A stretch of DNA of 64,000 nt. Origin: Catonia carolina. Taxonomy: Eukaryota; Arthropoda; Insecta; Hemiptera; Achilidae. The notes beneath the pieces were generated by a model. That model saw nothing but the letters and a program-made list of their open reading frames with translations. It had not been told where the DNA came from and ran no database searches. Shown one piece after another: positions 31,321-43,168 of the stretch (position 1 is its first letter; every line of letters begins with the position of its first letter). The position numbers and the translations under genes are program-made. The stretch is from positions 98,067,969-98,131,968 of the forward strand of contig JAQMRL010000003.1 in assembly GCA_035578175.1 (NCBI GenBank). The letters run 5' to 3'.

Positions 31321-32670
31321 CAGAAAATTTCATAAGAATAACTCCTTAAACACTCATGGCTGGATATAGGAATTTTTGTTGATTTTTTAGTATACATTTA
31401 ATTACTTTAATGGATGTTGACTCAGCTAAGGTAACACTTAAGATTAGACATAAAGTATGGTCTCCAGCTATCAAGACCCATGTGAAATAACAGAAGTGCT
31501 AAAATACAGGGAAGAAGAAAAGGTACCTAGCCAAAGCTCCAGCTCAAGGGACACATTTTCGGTCCATTATGACTTCAACCATCTGCCATGAAGATTGAAG
31601 AGAAAGCATCCTGTCATTTTAGTTGACAGATCATGTTAAGCCTGGAAAAATTTCTGTGAAGGCCAAATAGCATCATCAGAACAGACAGGGCCCACAATGA
31701 GAGAAGACCAAAAAAGAAAAAGCATAGAAGATAGGTACAAAGAGAGCGTAGAAACAGACAATGGTTCCCAAATCCTACCTCCTGGCATCCGCATATAGTA
31801 CTGAAGAGAACTCACCAGGATTACACCCTCAATGGGCAACACCACCCCATGGGTCACAGAACCCAACAAGACTTCGTTTCAACCAATGAGATCCCCAGAG
31901 GATCTATTTTTTTCATTACAGTTTACACTTCTTTAAATTTACAAGATCCACACATTTATAAAATATGTAAATTAAACAACAATAAAATAGAAACATAAAT
32001 ATACAAAAAAAAGTAATTCAATAATTTGTTGTAGTTGTACTTCCCGTAAAGAAAATTAAAAATCATTCATAAAAGTAGTAAAAAGATTCAATTAAACAAA
32101 CTAAAATATTAAACATCAATTATATGAATAATCAAAACAAGTTATATAATAAAAATATTATTTTAATAGTCACCGGCAACAAAAAATTATTTGAAAAAAT
32201 ATTCACATTGAATCAAAAACAAGAATATTCAATAAGTAGACACCAAAAAGTATTAGAGAATATGGTTATCTTAATATTATTACAGCTTCACACCAAGTTT
32301 AACTTATATTCTAATTGCAGAATGTCCGAAAATTTTATAAAAATACATTCAAGTAAGAATTTATTTATTTTCAGCAGGCAAAGAGATTTTCTTTACAAAA
32401 TTAAATTAACAGAACAGGTTTACAAAATTTAATTAAAATATTAAAATTACTTTTGAGTTACGGTTAAATTAATACTTTAATTACATGGCAGTGTTTACAT
32501 AATGAAAATTGATTGATTTTAATCGATCAATTGACTGTTTAATCATATTGACTAAATATGCCTTACTAATAAATTGCATTGACTATATATTTTACAATCA
32601 TAGTATGAAAGTATACTGAACCAACTTAGTGCCAAACATTGGTTACAGGGACAAAAATATAATTGATAAG
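31321..32670. other. DNA without a recognised gene
   Basis: Bases 31430-31900 are less AT-rich than the surroundings but no frame is convincing on either strand. 31910-32670 is AT-rich. No repeat boundary found. Confidence 0.35.
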
Positions 32671-32672
32671 TA

Positions 32673-33489
32673 CGAGGGTTATCCAGAAAATAACTTCAGT
32701 TTTGAAATAAAAAGTAAACGAGTGAAGATACAAAAACTTTATTATATACATAATAAAACTACAGTTTTTCTCTATTTTTCGACATAGTCGCCAAACAGAT
32801 TCAAGCATTTGTCATACCTTGGAACAATCTTTGAAATACCTCTGCATAAAAATCTGCCGCCTGTGAATGTAGTCAACCATTCACGGCGTTTTGAAGCTCT
32901 TTGTCATTGGCGAACCGCTGAGATGCAAGCCACCGCTTCATGTTCGGGAACAGGTGAAAGTCACTAGGAGCCAAGTCCAAAACAAGTGTCGTGGCCTTCT
33001 GACACGTGGTGTGTGTTGTGTTTGTGCATGACAACGCTCGCCCTCATACAGCTCGAAGAACAAATGAACTTTTGGCCAAGTTTAAATGGGCCGTTTTCGA
33101 TCATACCCCATACAGCCCGGACTTGGCTCCTAGTGACTGTTCCCTAGTGACTTAACCTGTTCCCGAACATGAAGCGGTGGCTTGCATCTCAGCGGTTTGC
33201 CAATGACGAAGAGCTTCAAAACGCTGTGAATGGTTGGCTACATTCACAAGCGGCAGATTTTTAAGCAGAGGGTATTTCAAAGACTGTTCCAAGGTACGAC
33301 AAGTGCTTGAATCTGTTTGGCGACTATGTCGAAAAATAGAGAAAAACTGCAGTTTTAATATGTATATAATAAATATACATATTATTATATGTATGTATTT
33401 AATATGTATATAATATGTAATAAAGTTTTTGTATCTTCACTCGTTTACTTTTTATTTCAAAACGGAGGTTATTTTCTGGATAACCCTCG
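32673..33489. mobile_element. Foldback mariner: two transposon 3' halves in inverted orientation
   Basis: TA flanks at 32671-32672 and 33490-33491. Both ends carry CGAGGGTTATCCAGAAAATA, and similarity continues inward for roughly 300 bp on each side. Both arms encode, outward-facing, the C-terminal part of a mariner-type transposase (PYSPDLAPSD in the right arm). The unique centre holds VCVHDNARPHTARRTNELLA, carrying the second catalytic Asp. The right arm has an extra AT-rich (TATATAATATG) expansion and a small internal duplication. The 5' half, with the first catalytic Asp and the DNA-binding domain, is absent. Confidence 0.85.
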
Positions 33490-33742
33490 TACCAAAATTA
33501 TTCAAAGGAATGACCCATATATTTTACCTCTTTTCACATCTGGATTAATGACTAAAGATGCGATAAGATTGCTGTAAAAGATTAAAAATTTCGCTTTACA
33601 CGTCGGTCATTATTTTTTAAAAATTCACCGGTTTTTTGTAATACTGAAACAGAATAATTGCAGTATCATAAAGAATTATTATCACAAAAATATTTTGAGA
33701 ATATTTTAGAAGCTAATAACTAATTGAAAAATGTATGAATTA

Positions 33743-34133
33743 TGTTTAGGTCATCAGCCGAAAAGCTGGTTTGACCCTTTAGAGGTTTTACTAAGTAAAA
33801 CGAGGAGTGAGGTGGTTTACCATTGCCTTCCTCACTGAATGAAAAAGTACGCTTATCAGCATGCCCGGCCCTCTGAAAAGCACATATTTTCCACTCTGCA
33901 AATGACACCTTCACTTCATTCACCACAGGGTCTGGCTGTATAATGAAATTCATTACTTTCAGAGGAGATAACTCTGATTAGTGTCTTTTACACCTCTACC
34001 TCTTCTGTTCTTAAATGATTCAGTCATTTAATTGGCTGACCATGTGTGATAAGAAGCAGAACTATTTATTTTAGCCCAGCAACGACAGATTGAGAGTAAA
34101 TAATTTGACTCTCCACCTGTCTGTTATGGGCAG
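33743..34133 (-). repeat. Full-length SINE-D with 10-bp target duplication
   Basis: GTATGAATTA flanks at 33733-33742 and 34134-34143. On the minus strand it starts CTGCCCATAACAGACAGGTG, forms the hairpin GAGAGT-loop-ACTCTC, and ends TTTTCGGCTGATGACCTAAACA. It is closely similar to the 29827-30226 copy apart from the hairpin, which differs by paired changes. Confidence 0.85.
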
Positions 34134-34321
34134 GTATGAATTAATCATACATTACAACATAACTTATTTTTATTAAATTTTAGTACACTTTTTTAAACAA
34201 AATTTACGTCTGTACACACTTCAGTGCCTTAGAATGGCCGGGATGGCTGGTCTAAGAGAAGCAGAGAAATTACAGGATAGACGTTATGAGGTTGAGAATA
34301 ACTGTACAAGGATAATGAACG

Positions 34322-34690
34322 ATTAGAAAAAGAAGACAAAAATTTTATGGACACCTGTTTAGAATGGATGACCAACAATTGACAAAAGAAATTTTTAATA
34401 AACTAAACAATAGACCTAAGGTGTTGGATAAATGGTTTAATGAGATCGGAAAATATATTGATAACCAGAATAAACCGAGAAAACTTAATGAACCAAACCA
34501 AATTCAGATAACTAATTACGAACTTCAAAAAGTTCCATGAAGAGCAAAAACAGAACATCAGATGTACAGAAGAAACAAGAAAAGCCTACGGTGTATAAAT
34601 GCTGAGAATGTGGGCTGCAAAAAGAGCTTCCAGAAATATCTAAAGTCACCTCACGTGGTCTAAAATTGGCTCTACTTGAGAAATAAACAG
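34322..34690 (+). pseudogene. LINE-like C-terminal fragment (copy 1)
   Basis: The frame IRKRRQKFYGHLFRMDDQQL, then TKEIFNKLNNRPKVLDKWFN and EIGKYIDNQ is open to a stop at 34538. The pattern 'RR-KFYGHL-RM-D-RLTK-IF--L' followed by a W-F-EI helix occurs after the RT domain in many arthropod non-LTR elements. A second copy with the same frame and the same downstream sequence is at 44851-45195. No RT catalytic motif is present nearby. The call is a family-level inference. Confidence 0.5.
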
Positions 34691-35443
34691 AAACAAAACA
34701 TAAGTAATTCTGAAAATGCTAGTTAATTAAAACAAAATTTTCATTTGTGTACTTTACATAAACAAAAACAGCGGAATATTAAAACTCAATTTTATATTAT
34801 GAATTTATATAATAAATTCATTATATAAAATAGAATTTATTTTAAACTGCAGGATGCATTATAAAGATTTATTTTTGAAGGAAAATATTAAAACTATTAT
34901 AATTTTAATGAAACACATAATTTCTGAGTTAGTTACATTTAATTGAGTTTAGTACTAATCACTTTCACAAAGTAAATTTTTTGTGGCACTAAATTGGTTA
35001 GTAATATTATTAACTAATGACATAAAATTTTTACGACTACATAATTATAATCAAACAATTTCAATATATTACGTATATAAAAAAATTATTAAATCTTATC
35101 AATCACTAATCTCTAATCATTTTACTAAATAGTTCCCCATTAAATACTACATGACCTAAAAAAGCAATATTCAAGGGATCTTTTTGTTAAAACCTTCCCT
35201 TCGCAAAAATACATCAAGTACTTATGAGCTTTAAAGATGAAATAATTATTTAAGACTACAATAAAGAACCGACTAAAACATTTTTGGATAAGGAAAACAA
35301 CGAAAAATAAAAATGGAGTGTGTCGAATAGCAAGAATACACAAGAACTGTATTTGGTAGATTGTACAGAAATAAACCGCATTAACCCAATGTGTGCTGCC
35401 ATAAATGATGTTTGATTTATTTACTTTATTTCTCATCTATGCA
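34691..35443. other. AT-rich spacer
   Basis: It contains the dispersed segment AAACTGCAGGATGCATTATA at about 34845 shared with the start of the window. No gene recognised. Confidence 0.35.
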
Positions 35444-35850
35444 AAAATTGCAAAGAAAAGTCAGTTTCATAGACAAGTACAATTCTTAAAGAACGTCTTT
35501 GCAAAGCCTTCGTCTTTAAAAAAGGTAACAAAAGAAGATTGGCACAATAGCCCGTCCTTTTTCTCATGAGGTACATGAAAAAAATTGCAAAGAAAAATCA
35601 GTTTCATAGACAAATACAATTTTTAAAGAACGTTTTTGCAAAGCCTTTGTCTTTAACAAAGGTAAATAAGAAGATTGGCACAATAGCCCGTCCTTTTTCT
35701 CATGAGGTAAATGAAAAAAATTGCAAAGAAAAGTCAGTTTCATAGAAAAATACAATTTTTACAGAACGTCTTTGCAAAGCCTTTGTCTTTAACAAAGGTA
35801 AATAAGAAGATTGACACAATAGCCTGTCATTTTTCTCATGAGGTACATGA
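35444..35850. repeat. Three-copy tandem repeat, period about 136 bp
   Basis: TTGCAAAGAAAAGTCAGTTT starts at 35448, 35586 and 35721. Each unit ends with CTTTTTCTCATGAGGTACATGA or a close variant. Copies are about 90-95 percent alike by eye. Open frames across it follow the repeat, and none is conserved beyond it. Confidence 0.85.
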
Positions 35851-36639
35851 TCTAGACAGAAAGCAACTTAGAACAGCTGTGGGCTTGTCGCCTTATGAAA
35901 CATCTGCAACATATAGGGATCTTTAATGGTGACCTAGTTATGTTACGGGGGGGATTTTTTTGTTTTGTTTTACATTCGACTGTTCTATACATTTAAGGTG
36001 AAGTAATAGATGAGAACTGCCACACATTGTACTGACCACTACATGGACAGGCTGCTATGGAAAGGGGGGAGAAATTGCGCTCCACGTTATCTTCGCATGC
36101 CAAACCTTGGTCAGTATGTAGTAAAAAAGCCTGGAGGGCAATCTGCTACAGAAAGACTCCTGAAACTTATTCACAGATGGGATTGTTTTGCTAAATAAAC
36201 AATGGAAAGATGAGATAATACAATAGGCTAATCAAATTGTATGCTTCAGATTACCAATCATTGTTTTCCACGTTCCCCAATTTCAACAACAACCGAATTC
36301 AGTGAGTTTTTGCAATTTAATCTCATCCCTGACTTTTCAACACAAAAATCAAGGACTGATTTCTTAAAATTCAGCATGGTTTAATTTTTTCGCTAATTCC
36401 TCTACTTTCAATTTGAGCAAAGGCCCAAATACATGTGTATACCTCTAGAAATTAGATTTGAAAACCAATCAATTAAAGTTTTTTCAGTGTCAAGATCTTT
36501 AATGTCACGTTAGCCTTTTTTGTGACACTAAATCTTTTACATCTATTTTGCATTTTTCGTAACAGATTATGTAAACACCTTCACAAAACGAAAGAAAAAA
36601 GCTTTTTATCCAAGTAAACTAACAAACATAACTATACTA
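35851..36639. other. Unassigned DNA with a SINE-like scrap
   Basis: About 35955-36060 (TTTTGTTTTACATTCGACTG-TTCTATACATTTAA, then ACTGACCACTACATGGACAG) looks like a decayed SINE with an A/C-type tail and head. Nothing else was recognised. Confidence 0.4.
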
Positions 36640-37040
36640 TTTTTCAAAGGTGATGAGCTCTGAATATATGCATTTCCTTCTACCCTCTTCATACCTAGCC
36701 AACGACTTGCCAGCAACGTTACCAATACTTGCTCTCGCAGCTCTGTTATATATACTTCGTCAGCCACTTCTTTGGTCTTTCAATAACAATTATAACCAGT
36801 TGATAACATATAACAAGCTGATTATATTATAAAGTATTGCATGTTAAGGTGCTCTATAATCTATGTGTTTGGTATGAGATGCAAGAAACGAGTAAACTAC
36901 TGCGGCTCTTATATGCATGCATGCGTAATGTTTGTCAGGCTAAAACATTCGTACAATCTGACAATGCTGGCAAACATTCTGATTGATCTAAACGTGTAAA
37001 ACAGCAGAGCTCATCAACCGTGAAAAACATTACAGACATG
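36640..37040 (-). repeat. Dispersed relative of the 1.35-kb tandem unit, inverted
   Basis: Read on the minus strand it follows the order of the 21-25 kb unit: TTTTCACGGTTGATGAGCTC-TGCTGTTTTAC, TTGCCAGCATTGTCAGATTG, GACAAACATTACGCATGCAT, GTTTACTCGTTTCTTGCATCTCATAC, CATGCAATACTTTATAATAT. It is clearly diverged from the array copies, so the sequence existed as a dispersed repeat before or outside the amplification. Confidence 0.65.
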
Positions 37041-37439
37041 ATTTCGACAACACTGAGAGCAAGTTATTACAATCTAATGCTCATAAAATTGGTTTGTAAT
37101 AGTGAAACAAACTTCTCAATGTTGCCAAATAACCATATGTGGAAAAGGATGAGTTACAGTTTCTTTATACACAACGCAATCTGTCACAAATACAGTAATC
37201 CCTCGTTATCCACGGGGGTTACGTTCCGGAGTGTTACCGCGGTTAGTAAAACCATGGATAATAATACCTTACATGAACGAAAAGATGGAGGTTAGGTTCT
37301 AAAGGTAAAGTCCTCTAGTCGTTATAAGTGTTTAATAGTTTTAGGAGCATTTTACCATTATTATAATCTATGAATATTTAATAAATACAGTAATGTACGC
37401 ATAAAAAATTTAAGTTGCTTTAAAATAGTTAGTTATGGC

Positions 37440-37645
37440 TCTTTGCTTTTCTTCTTTTCAAACTCCTCGTGGACTTCTTTGTATGGTATCATCAGCTCCT
37501 GAGTCTCTCTTTTGAATTGAAGGGCCCTTTCCATGACAGGATCCGTCTCCACCTCGTGGTCCGTCAATGCATTGCCATGCTGAGGATCTTGTTGATGGTT
37601 TGTGAAGAAATGCTTGGCTTCATTTCAGGATCGTCGAACACACAA
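37440..37645 (-). pseudogene. Tigger-like transposase C-terminal remnant
   Basis: On the minus strand one frame reads DDPEMKPSISSQTINKILSM and, after a shift, LTDHEVETDPVMERALQFKR followed by ETQELMIPYKEVHEEFEKKK. The acidic 'DPVMERAL-F' plus 'L-PYKE---E--KKK' ending resembles the tails of pogo/jerky-type DDE transposases. No DDE catalytic region remains. Assignment is supported by the TA-flanked terminal repeats of the host element. Confidence 0.45.
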
Positions 37646-37827
37646 AGAACTGTACATATTTACGAAAAAGTTAGACTGTTAGAAATTAGTTAGAAATTAC
37701 AGTATGGTGCCTGGGCGTACGTATGGCGGTGAGGGTGGGGTGTTACTGGCGGGGCCCAGTACCTGGTGATGCCCTCACTACGTACATTACGCGGAAATTT
37801 AGCTTGGCTCATGGTGGCCGTCGCCAT

Positions 37828-38473
37828 CTTCTTCTTCTTCTTCTTCTTTACAACCAGGGCGTTCAGGCTTCTGCAGCCCCTCCTCACCGCGACCTAAAAG
37901 ATCTTTTGTGATTGCCCCTATTCCTTATTTATGCAAGACCCACACTTTCAATAAAGCGCAGGATCTGCCTAGGATCTAGTGCACTTACCTGAGAAGGTGT
38001 TAACACGTCCTTACCAATCAGCGCTCTTCTTTTGCAGCCAACCACTTTGCAACTGCATAAAATATGCTCAGCCTTCTCTTCTGCCTCATGACAGAATCTA
38101 CACAGGCTCTCTTCAGCAACTCCTACCTTGAATAAATGATACCCAAGATTACAATGACCAGTCATCAGGCCCACTACCCTCCTCAAGTCCTGTCTTCCTA
38201 GTCTATTATATATCCCAGCCTTTCTGCTGGAATAGGCAATGAATTTCTTTGCCTGTTCACAGCCTGGCACCTTCTCCCAATAGGAGGTTTTAGCCTCCTC
38301 TTCCCAGGCCCTAACTATACCTCTATAATAGCCTTCACCAATTCCACAGAATGGCTCTGGGCCTATGAAGTGCGAGGCTGCACCTTTCTTTGCTAAGGCA
38401 TCCGCTCTCTCATTTCCAGGCACTCCCTGGTGCCCCAGCACCCAACGCAGCGTCACCACGTTACGCTTGGCCA
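37828..38473 (-). mobile_element. LINE 3' end (RNase H type) with 13-bp target duplication
   Basis: TGGCCGTCGCCAT flanks at 37815-37827 and 38474-38486. The tail is (GAA)6-like, seen as CTTCTTCTTCTTCTTCTT at the left edge. It codes only the RNase H and C-terminal zinc-knuckle part of the polyprotein and is therefore 5'-truncated. It has a much more balanced base composition than its surroundings. Confidence 0.85.
37929..38473 (-). pseudogene. Non-LTR retrotransposon RNase H/zinc-knuckle C-terminus
   Basis: The frame is open for about 180 codons with no disruption. RNase H ends with WVLGHQGVPGNERADALAKK, which holds the GH-G-GNE-AD signature (the last catalytic Asp and its neighbours). After about 90 residues comes CRFCHEAEEKAEHILCSC, a C-X2-C-X8-H-X3-C zinc knuckle, then LDPRQILRFIESVGLA and stop at 37929. 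RNase H after RT is a feature of I, R1, LOA and some Jockey-group elements; I cannot choose among them. The in-frame ATG used by a naive caller lies in the target duplication, so it is not a native start. Confidence 0.8.
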
Positions 38474-38671
38474 TGGCCGTCGCCATACTAGTGTGTCACT
38501 CAACATGATATGGATGCGGCCGTCGCCATACTAGTGTGTCACTCAACATGATATGGATGCCAAAACATTTATTCAAACACATTTTTTCAGAATTTTATGA
38601 CTTCCCAACCAAGTACGGTATACACAAGTCCGCGGATAACCGAAACCTGCAGATACCAAGGGATTACTGTA

Positions 38672-40806
38672 AGCGGCACGCCCATCATGTACAATCGAAA
38701 TATTTGTTTTTGTTTAAACTTGCCCCGTTAAAATGGTCGTCCCATAACAAGATTTCACTGTATAAAGTATGAGAAGGGTAATTTACAACAGACACGTAGC
38801 ACAAAAATAAAATATTTTAACTATTTTTCATTCACATTTGATACATAACTAATAATACATTGTTGGATAAGTGGACAAAATTCCTGTGCTATCCTGTGCT
38901 AACCTTCAAATATTACACTCCAATTTCACTTTTAAACAGGGAAGTACAAAGATCCAATTATGCCAATTGAACTAATACATAGTACATAATATATTAATGC
39001 AAGTAGTAATTACAGATTTGATAAGTTAGAATCCTTAAAAAATATTATACTTTTTTAACAAACACTACAATAATTTATGACTACAAATATAAATATATTA
39101 AAATTTAGTTATAACAGACAACACACAAATAATAATAAATAAACTACAATTTGTACCTATATTAAAAAAATTAAAAATTATACTAATATCAAAATTTTAT
39201 CATAACATTTTTTTAATTGATATTAAATGCTTCATTGCAAATAGCATTACTAAAGCCATATCTGCTAAGAAATTAAACATTAAATAAAACTCATTAATAT
39301 TTTTATAATTTCCTCCTTCAAGTAATTCATCAACTGATTAAAATATTAACAAATACTTTAAATTTGCAACATTTTAATGAAAGGTTGGTAATAGTTTTGT
39401 CAATTTTTTGAAGTTATAACAACTTTTGTAAATTAATTAACACCACATCAAAAGGTTGGTCATTAGTAACTATTATAGATTATGGAATGGTAGGTTTTAA
39501 TGTGTTAAAAATTTCTCGACTAAGAATAGAATCCAGGAATTTAATGTTTGCAGTCTAATATATTAACCACAATTAAAACTGACAGCAAATCTTTATATTA
39601 AGATATTAAAAAGATAAAAAAAACTGTCAATTATTATTTATGTAATTTTTTTTTATTGAACAGAGCACCTTTCATAAATCAGTCAATTCCATTAACAACC
39701 ATACTACACAGATGATAAATTTTGCTCCAAATAAAAATGTATTCTTCATAACTAAATCCTATTAATTTTTTTAAAGTAAAGTCAACAGTTTGATCATTAG
39801 TTTTACTAAGGGTTACGTAATGGTAGGTTTTAACTTCTTAAAAATTTTAGATGATAGCTGGGAATTGAATCCAGGACCTTCAGAGTTGTTAAAATTTTTG
39901 GTAAATAACAACGGCATAAGGACACTATCACCCAAAGAATCATAAACGATCAACCATTTAGAACTCCAGAAATAAGCAAGAGTTAAAATCACCAAGTTAT
40001 TTAAGTAATACAGATACCAAAATGGTGATGTAATTTACTAAGCTTTTAATAACTGTAAAATCGTAAAAAACATATTTTTTTAACATGTTACAAATTGGAT
40101 ATTTTAAAATCAAATTTTTTATTTGATTCACCAACATTTTTTCTAAATAATTATGGCTTTAGTAATTAAAAGTACTATTAAACAAATTATTTCACATTTT
40201 TATATGTTCATCTAAATTAGACAAATTAAGATTCGATGCTGCAATAACACTAAGCACAATTAGAATCATTCACTAATTCAATTACAATAAAATTTCCCAA
40301 AAACTTCTACAGCCAGAATTCTGTACTTTTCTCTTGACAAAATTCTAGCACCTTCATCTACAAATAATTTAATTAATTCTATCAATTACTACTATTTTTA
40401 TACTAATATTACATACAAAAATGTAATTTTAACAACACTGGAATTACATAAAATCACTCACAATACATTGATTTTTAGTTCAGGGAATAAACTTAACCAT
40501 TACAACCCTTAAAACAATTAAGTTAATAGGTAAATTCATACAAGAATCATAATTTGTCTTTAGCAGCTTTTATACATACATCAACTAAGTAGGTAGATAC
40601 TATTTTGTTGTACCTCAGAAAAGTAATTATATATTATCAAGGCTAGTCACTGATTGTAACAATTTTTTTAGAAATCTACATTTTTTTTTTGTATGCTGAA
40701 TCCAAGTATGAACTTATTTTTGCACAGAAACCACTGTAAAATTAGTTAAAAGCCCTTTTCTATTATGTACCACATGACCTTAATTTCTCATATGAATTTA
40801 TTTTAA
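38672..40806. other. Long AT-rich stretch without a recognised gene
   Basis: About 2.1 kb of A/T-rich, low-complexity DNA. Two decayed SINE-like tRNA scraps lie near 39520 (AGAATAGAATCCAGGAAT) and 39850 (GGGAATTGAATCCAGGACC). No exon or bounded element is supported. Confidence 0.4.
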
Positions 40807-40975
40807 TTTTTTTTTTTTTTTTTGAGTGATGATGCCTACATAAGCCTTGGGCTTGTGCGTAGGTAATAATATGTGGTGATTTACAGATGAAAAAAATGCC
40901 AGACCTGACCAGGAATCGAACCCGGGGCACCGGCATAGTAGCCAGTTGCGCTGACCACTACACCATGGGCCAGCC
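40807..40975 (-). repeat. Full-length SINE-C, tRNA-derived
   Basis: On the minus strand: GGCTGGCCCATGGTGTAGTG (A box), GTCAGCGCAACTGGCTAC, B box GGGTTCGATTCCTGG, then a body with CACCACATATTATTACCTAC and the palindromic CAAGCCCAAGGCTTATG, and an A-rich tail (T run at 40807-40823 on the plus strand). No clean target duplication was found. Confidence 0.75.
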
Positions 40976-41095
40976 AATTAATATAGCAACTAATTTATTT
41001 CAATTAATATAGCAACCAATTAATTTCAATTAATATAGCAACCAATTAATTTCAATTAATATAGCAACCAATTCATTTTAATTAATATAGCAACA
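40976..41095. repeat. Tandem repeat, about 27-bp unit, five copies
   Basis: The unit CAATTAATATAGCAACCAAT followed by TAATTT is repeated from directly after the SINE-C end. The last unit runs into a partly inverted copy (TTATTAATTGGTTG) near 41100. Confidence 0.8.
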
Positions 41096-41109
41096 TTATT
41101 AATTGGTTG

Positions 41110-42467
41110 TGAGCAGTCATTCATACAGTAAATGAAGGAAAATTTAACGGCAAATTTGAAAATTTTTGAGACAGTGCTTATATTGGTACATAGTGTAAAA
41201 AGCGCTTATAACTACAGTGGTTTCCGCACAAAATAAGTTCATATTCAAATTCTGCACACAAAAAAGTTGTTAAAATCGCTGACAGCCCCTGATACTATAT
41301 AATTACAAACATAAATTATAAATAATCTAAAGCAATATTTATAAATATTGTATCAAGATGTACACACTGGATTAACAGACAATTAAAATTTAAGTTGTCA
41401 GCTAAAATAATAATGTGTACCATCTGACACAGAGTACACCTACATTACAGCCTATGTAATATCAACCGGTAACCATATCATTGCCAAAATGGTACTTAAC
41501 TCTATAAAAGACAAACTAGAAACCAACATTTAATTTGTGGTAATTATTGGTGACATTTTTTTTTAAATTGTCATCTATCTCATTTTCTTTTGTTCATCCA
41601 TCACACCCAGATGTCAAAAACTACAAGAGATAGCAACGAACGGTTTTTAGATTCGTAATCTACACAAAAAATTAGAGGGCCAAAATTGGGTTTGAAGATT
41701 CAGTTTTGACCAGAAGTGATCCATAACCGGTATTCAAGAAATCAAAGTTGGAATTTGGAAACAAAAAGTGTCATTCGATTCCTCTTAAAGAGTAGATACA
41801 GAAATCACTAATGGTTTTTGCCACAGACCAAAGGTAGGCCCTAAGCCTTTTTAAAAGTTGCCACCAGCCATGAGAAAAATGAAACTGATTTTTAATTTTA
41901 TTAGTGTAATCATCAGTGTTATCATAAGTACTTGGAAAAAGTTTCCAGATGAAGGCTTAGAAAGCCCAAAAGAGTTCGTTTACCCCACCATCAACCACTT
42001 ATTGAACTTACAAAGACTATAATTCTTCAAAACATTTTAAAGATTTCATCTGTAGTAAAATTTACCAAAACCTTCCCAATTTTAGTTAATGTCTTCCTGG
42101 GGAAATATGCGAAGTGTAAAACTGCAATTGACAAAACACGTTAAGACATAATGAATAAACACAAAGTGAACAACATAAGCAAAGTAAACCTGACCTTCTT
42201 ATGGTAATGCAATAAAAATTGAAACAAATCAATAGAAATACTAATTGCAATAAGAAAACTTGAAAAAAAGAAATTTTGATCTTTTTCATGAAGACTTCCA
42301 CTTTTTATTAACGAGAAACTCTGGCACTAACAAAAATTTAAAAATATAAAATCACTTAAGCATGATTGAAAAGTGATTTTATTCATAACTATCTAATAAA
42401 ATATAAAAAATAAAATCTGACAAATCAGCTGGAGATGTTTCCCTTCCCATAATCAGCTGACGTTAAT
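41110..42467. other. DNA without a recognised gene
   Basis: No supported gene, RNA or bounded repeat. A minus-strand open frame at 42086-42301 shows no recognisable features. Confidence 0.35.
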
Positions 42468-42620
42468 TTTTTCCTTTATTATTGGTTGATTCCAACATAA
42501 GTCTTGACTTGTGCATAGGAAATGAATAAGTTAAAAAATTACATAAACTGACCAGGAATCGAATCCAGGACCCCTAGTACAGATGCCATTTGCGTTAACC
42601 ACTACACAAACAGGCAAGCC
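42468..42620 (-). repeat. SINE-C copy, diverged
   Basis: Minus strand: GGCTTGCCTGTTTGTGTAGT head, B box TGGATTCGATTCCTGGTCAG, tail with CACAAGTCAAGACTTATG. Older than the 40.8 and 44.5 kb copies. Confidence 0.65.
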
Positions 42621-43168
42621 AAAATTGCCGATTAGTTTCACATTAAGCAATGAGAACACTCAAACCATCCACACACGAGAAATTTTTGAACAGTTCTTAA
42701 GTTTCATCTTTTATAAGTTTTCTAAAAAAAAAAAATTACAAGTTCATATAACTTTTGACTTACTATTACAAAGAAGTAACTGAGAGGTGCATTTTTGGCT
42801 TTATTCTTCCATTTAACATTCAAATTTTTTTTTAGTTCATTTATGTTGTTCTGTAGAGATATCTATTCAAGGACTACACAGCACAGTGAATGTAGAATTT
42901 TACTTTTGTGAATAATGACAAACAAAATAGTCTTAAAAAATTTGAGTAAAAGTGAAAGCACAGTTTAGAAAACAGTGATCGAGAACACATAGTCAAAAGT
43001 TTAACTGTAATGTTCAATTCACATAGTATAAATACATTCAGTTAAAATTTTTTGCTCATTATATATGTATTTTTTAATCGCATAATTAATTTTATTAATA
43101 AAATATTTATTATATATTATATTGTTAATATTATTATTATTAAAACTTAATTTTATCAAGTTATAATG

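Larger units (their letters stand above)
37193..38669. mobile_element. pogo/Tigger-like DNA transposon with a nested LINE
   Basis: The ends CAGTAATCCCTCGTTATCCA and, inverted on the right, CAGTAATCCCTTGGTATCTG form terminal repeats. TA flanks at 37191-37192 and 38670-38671. A minus-strand remnant at about 37440-37640 looks like the C-terminal end of a pogo/Tigger transposase. A 646-bp LINE (37828-38473) is inserted inside, and just to its right a 43-bp segment starting GGCCGTCGCCATACTAGTG is present twice (38476-38518 and 38519-38561). Confidence 0.75.

Noticed and set aside
35711..35926. Open frame over the 136-bp tandem repeat
   Set aside because: It follows the repeat unit and ends in unrelated DNA. 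No protein feature is visible.
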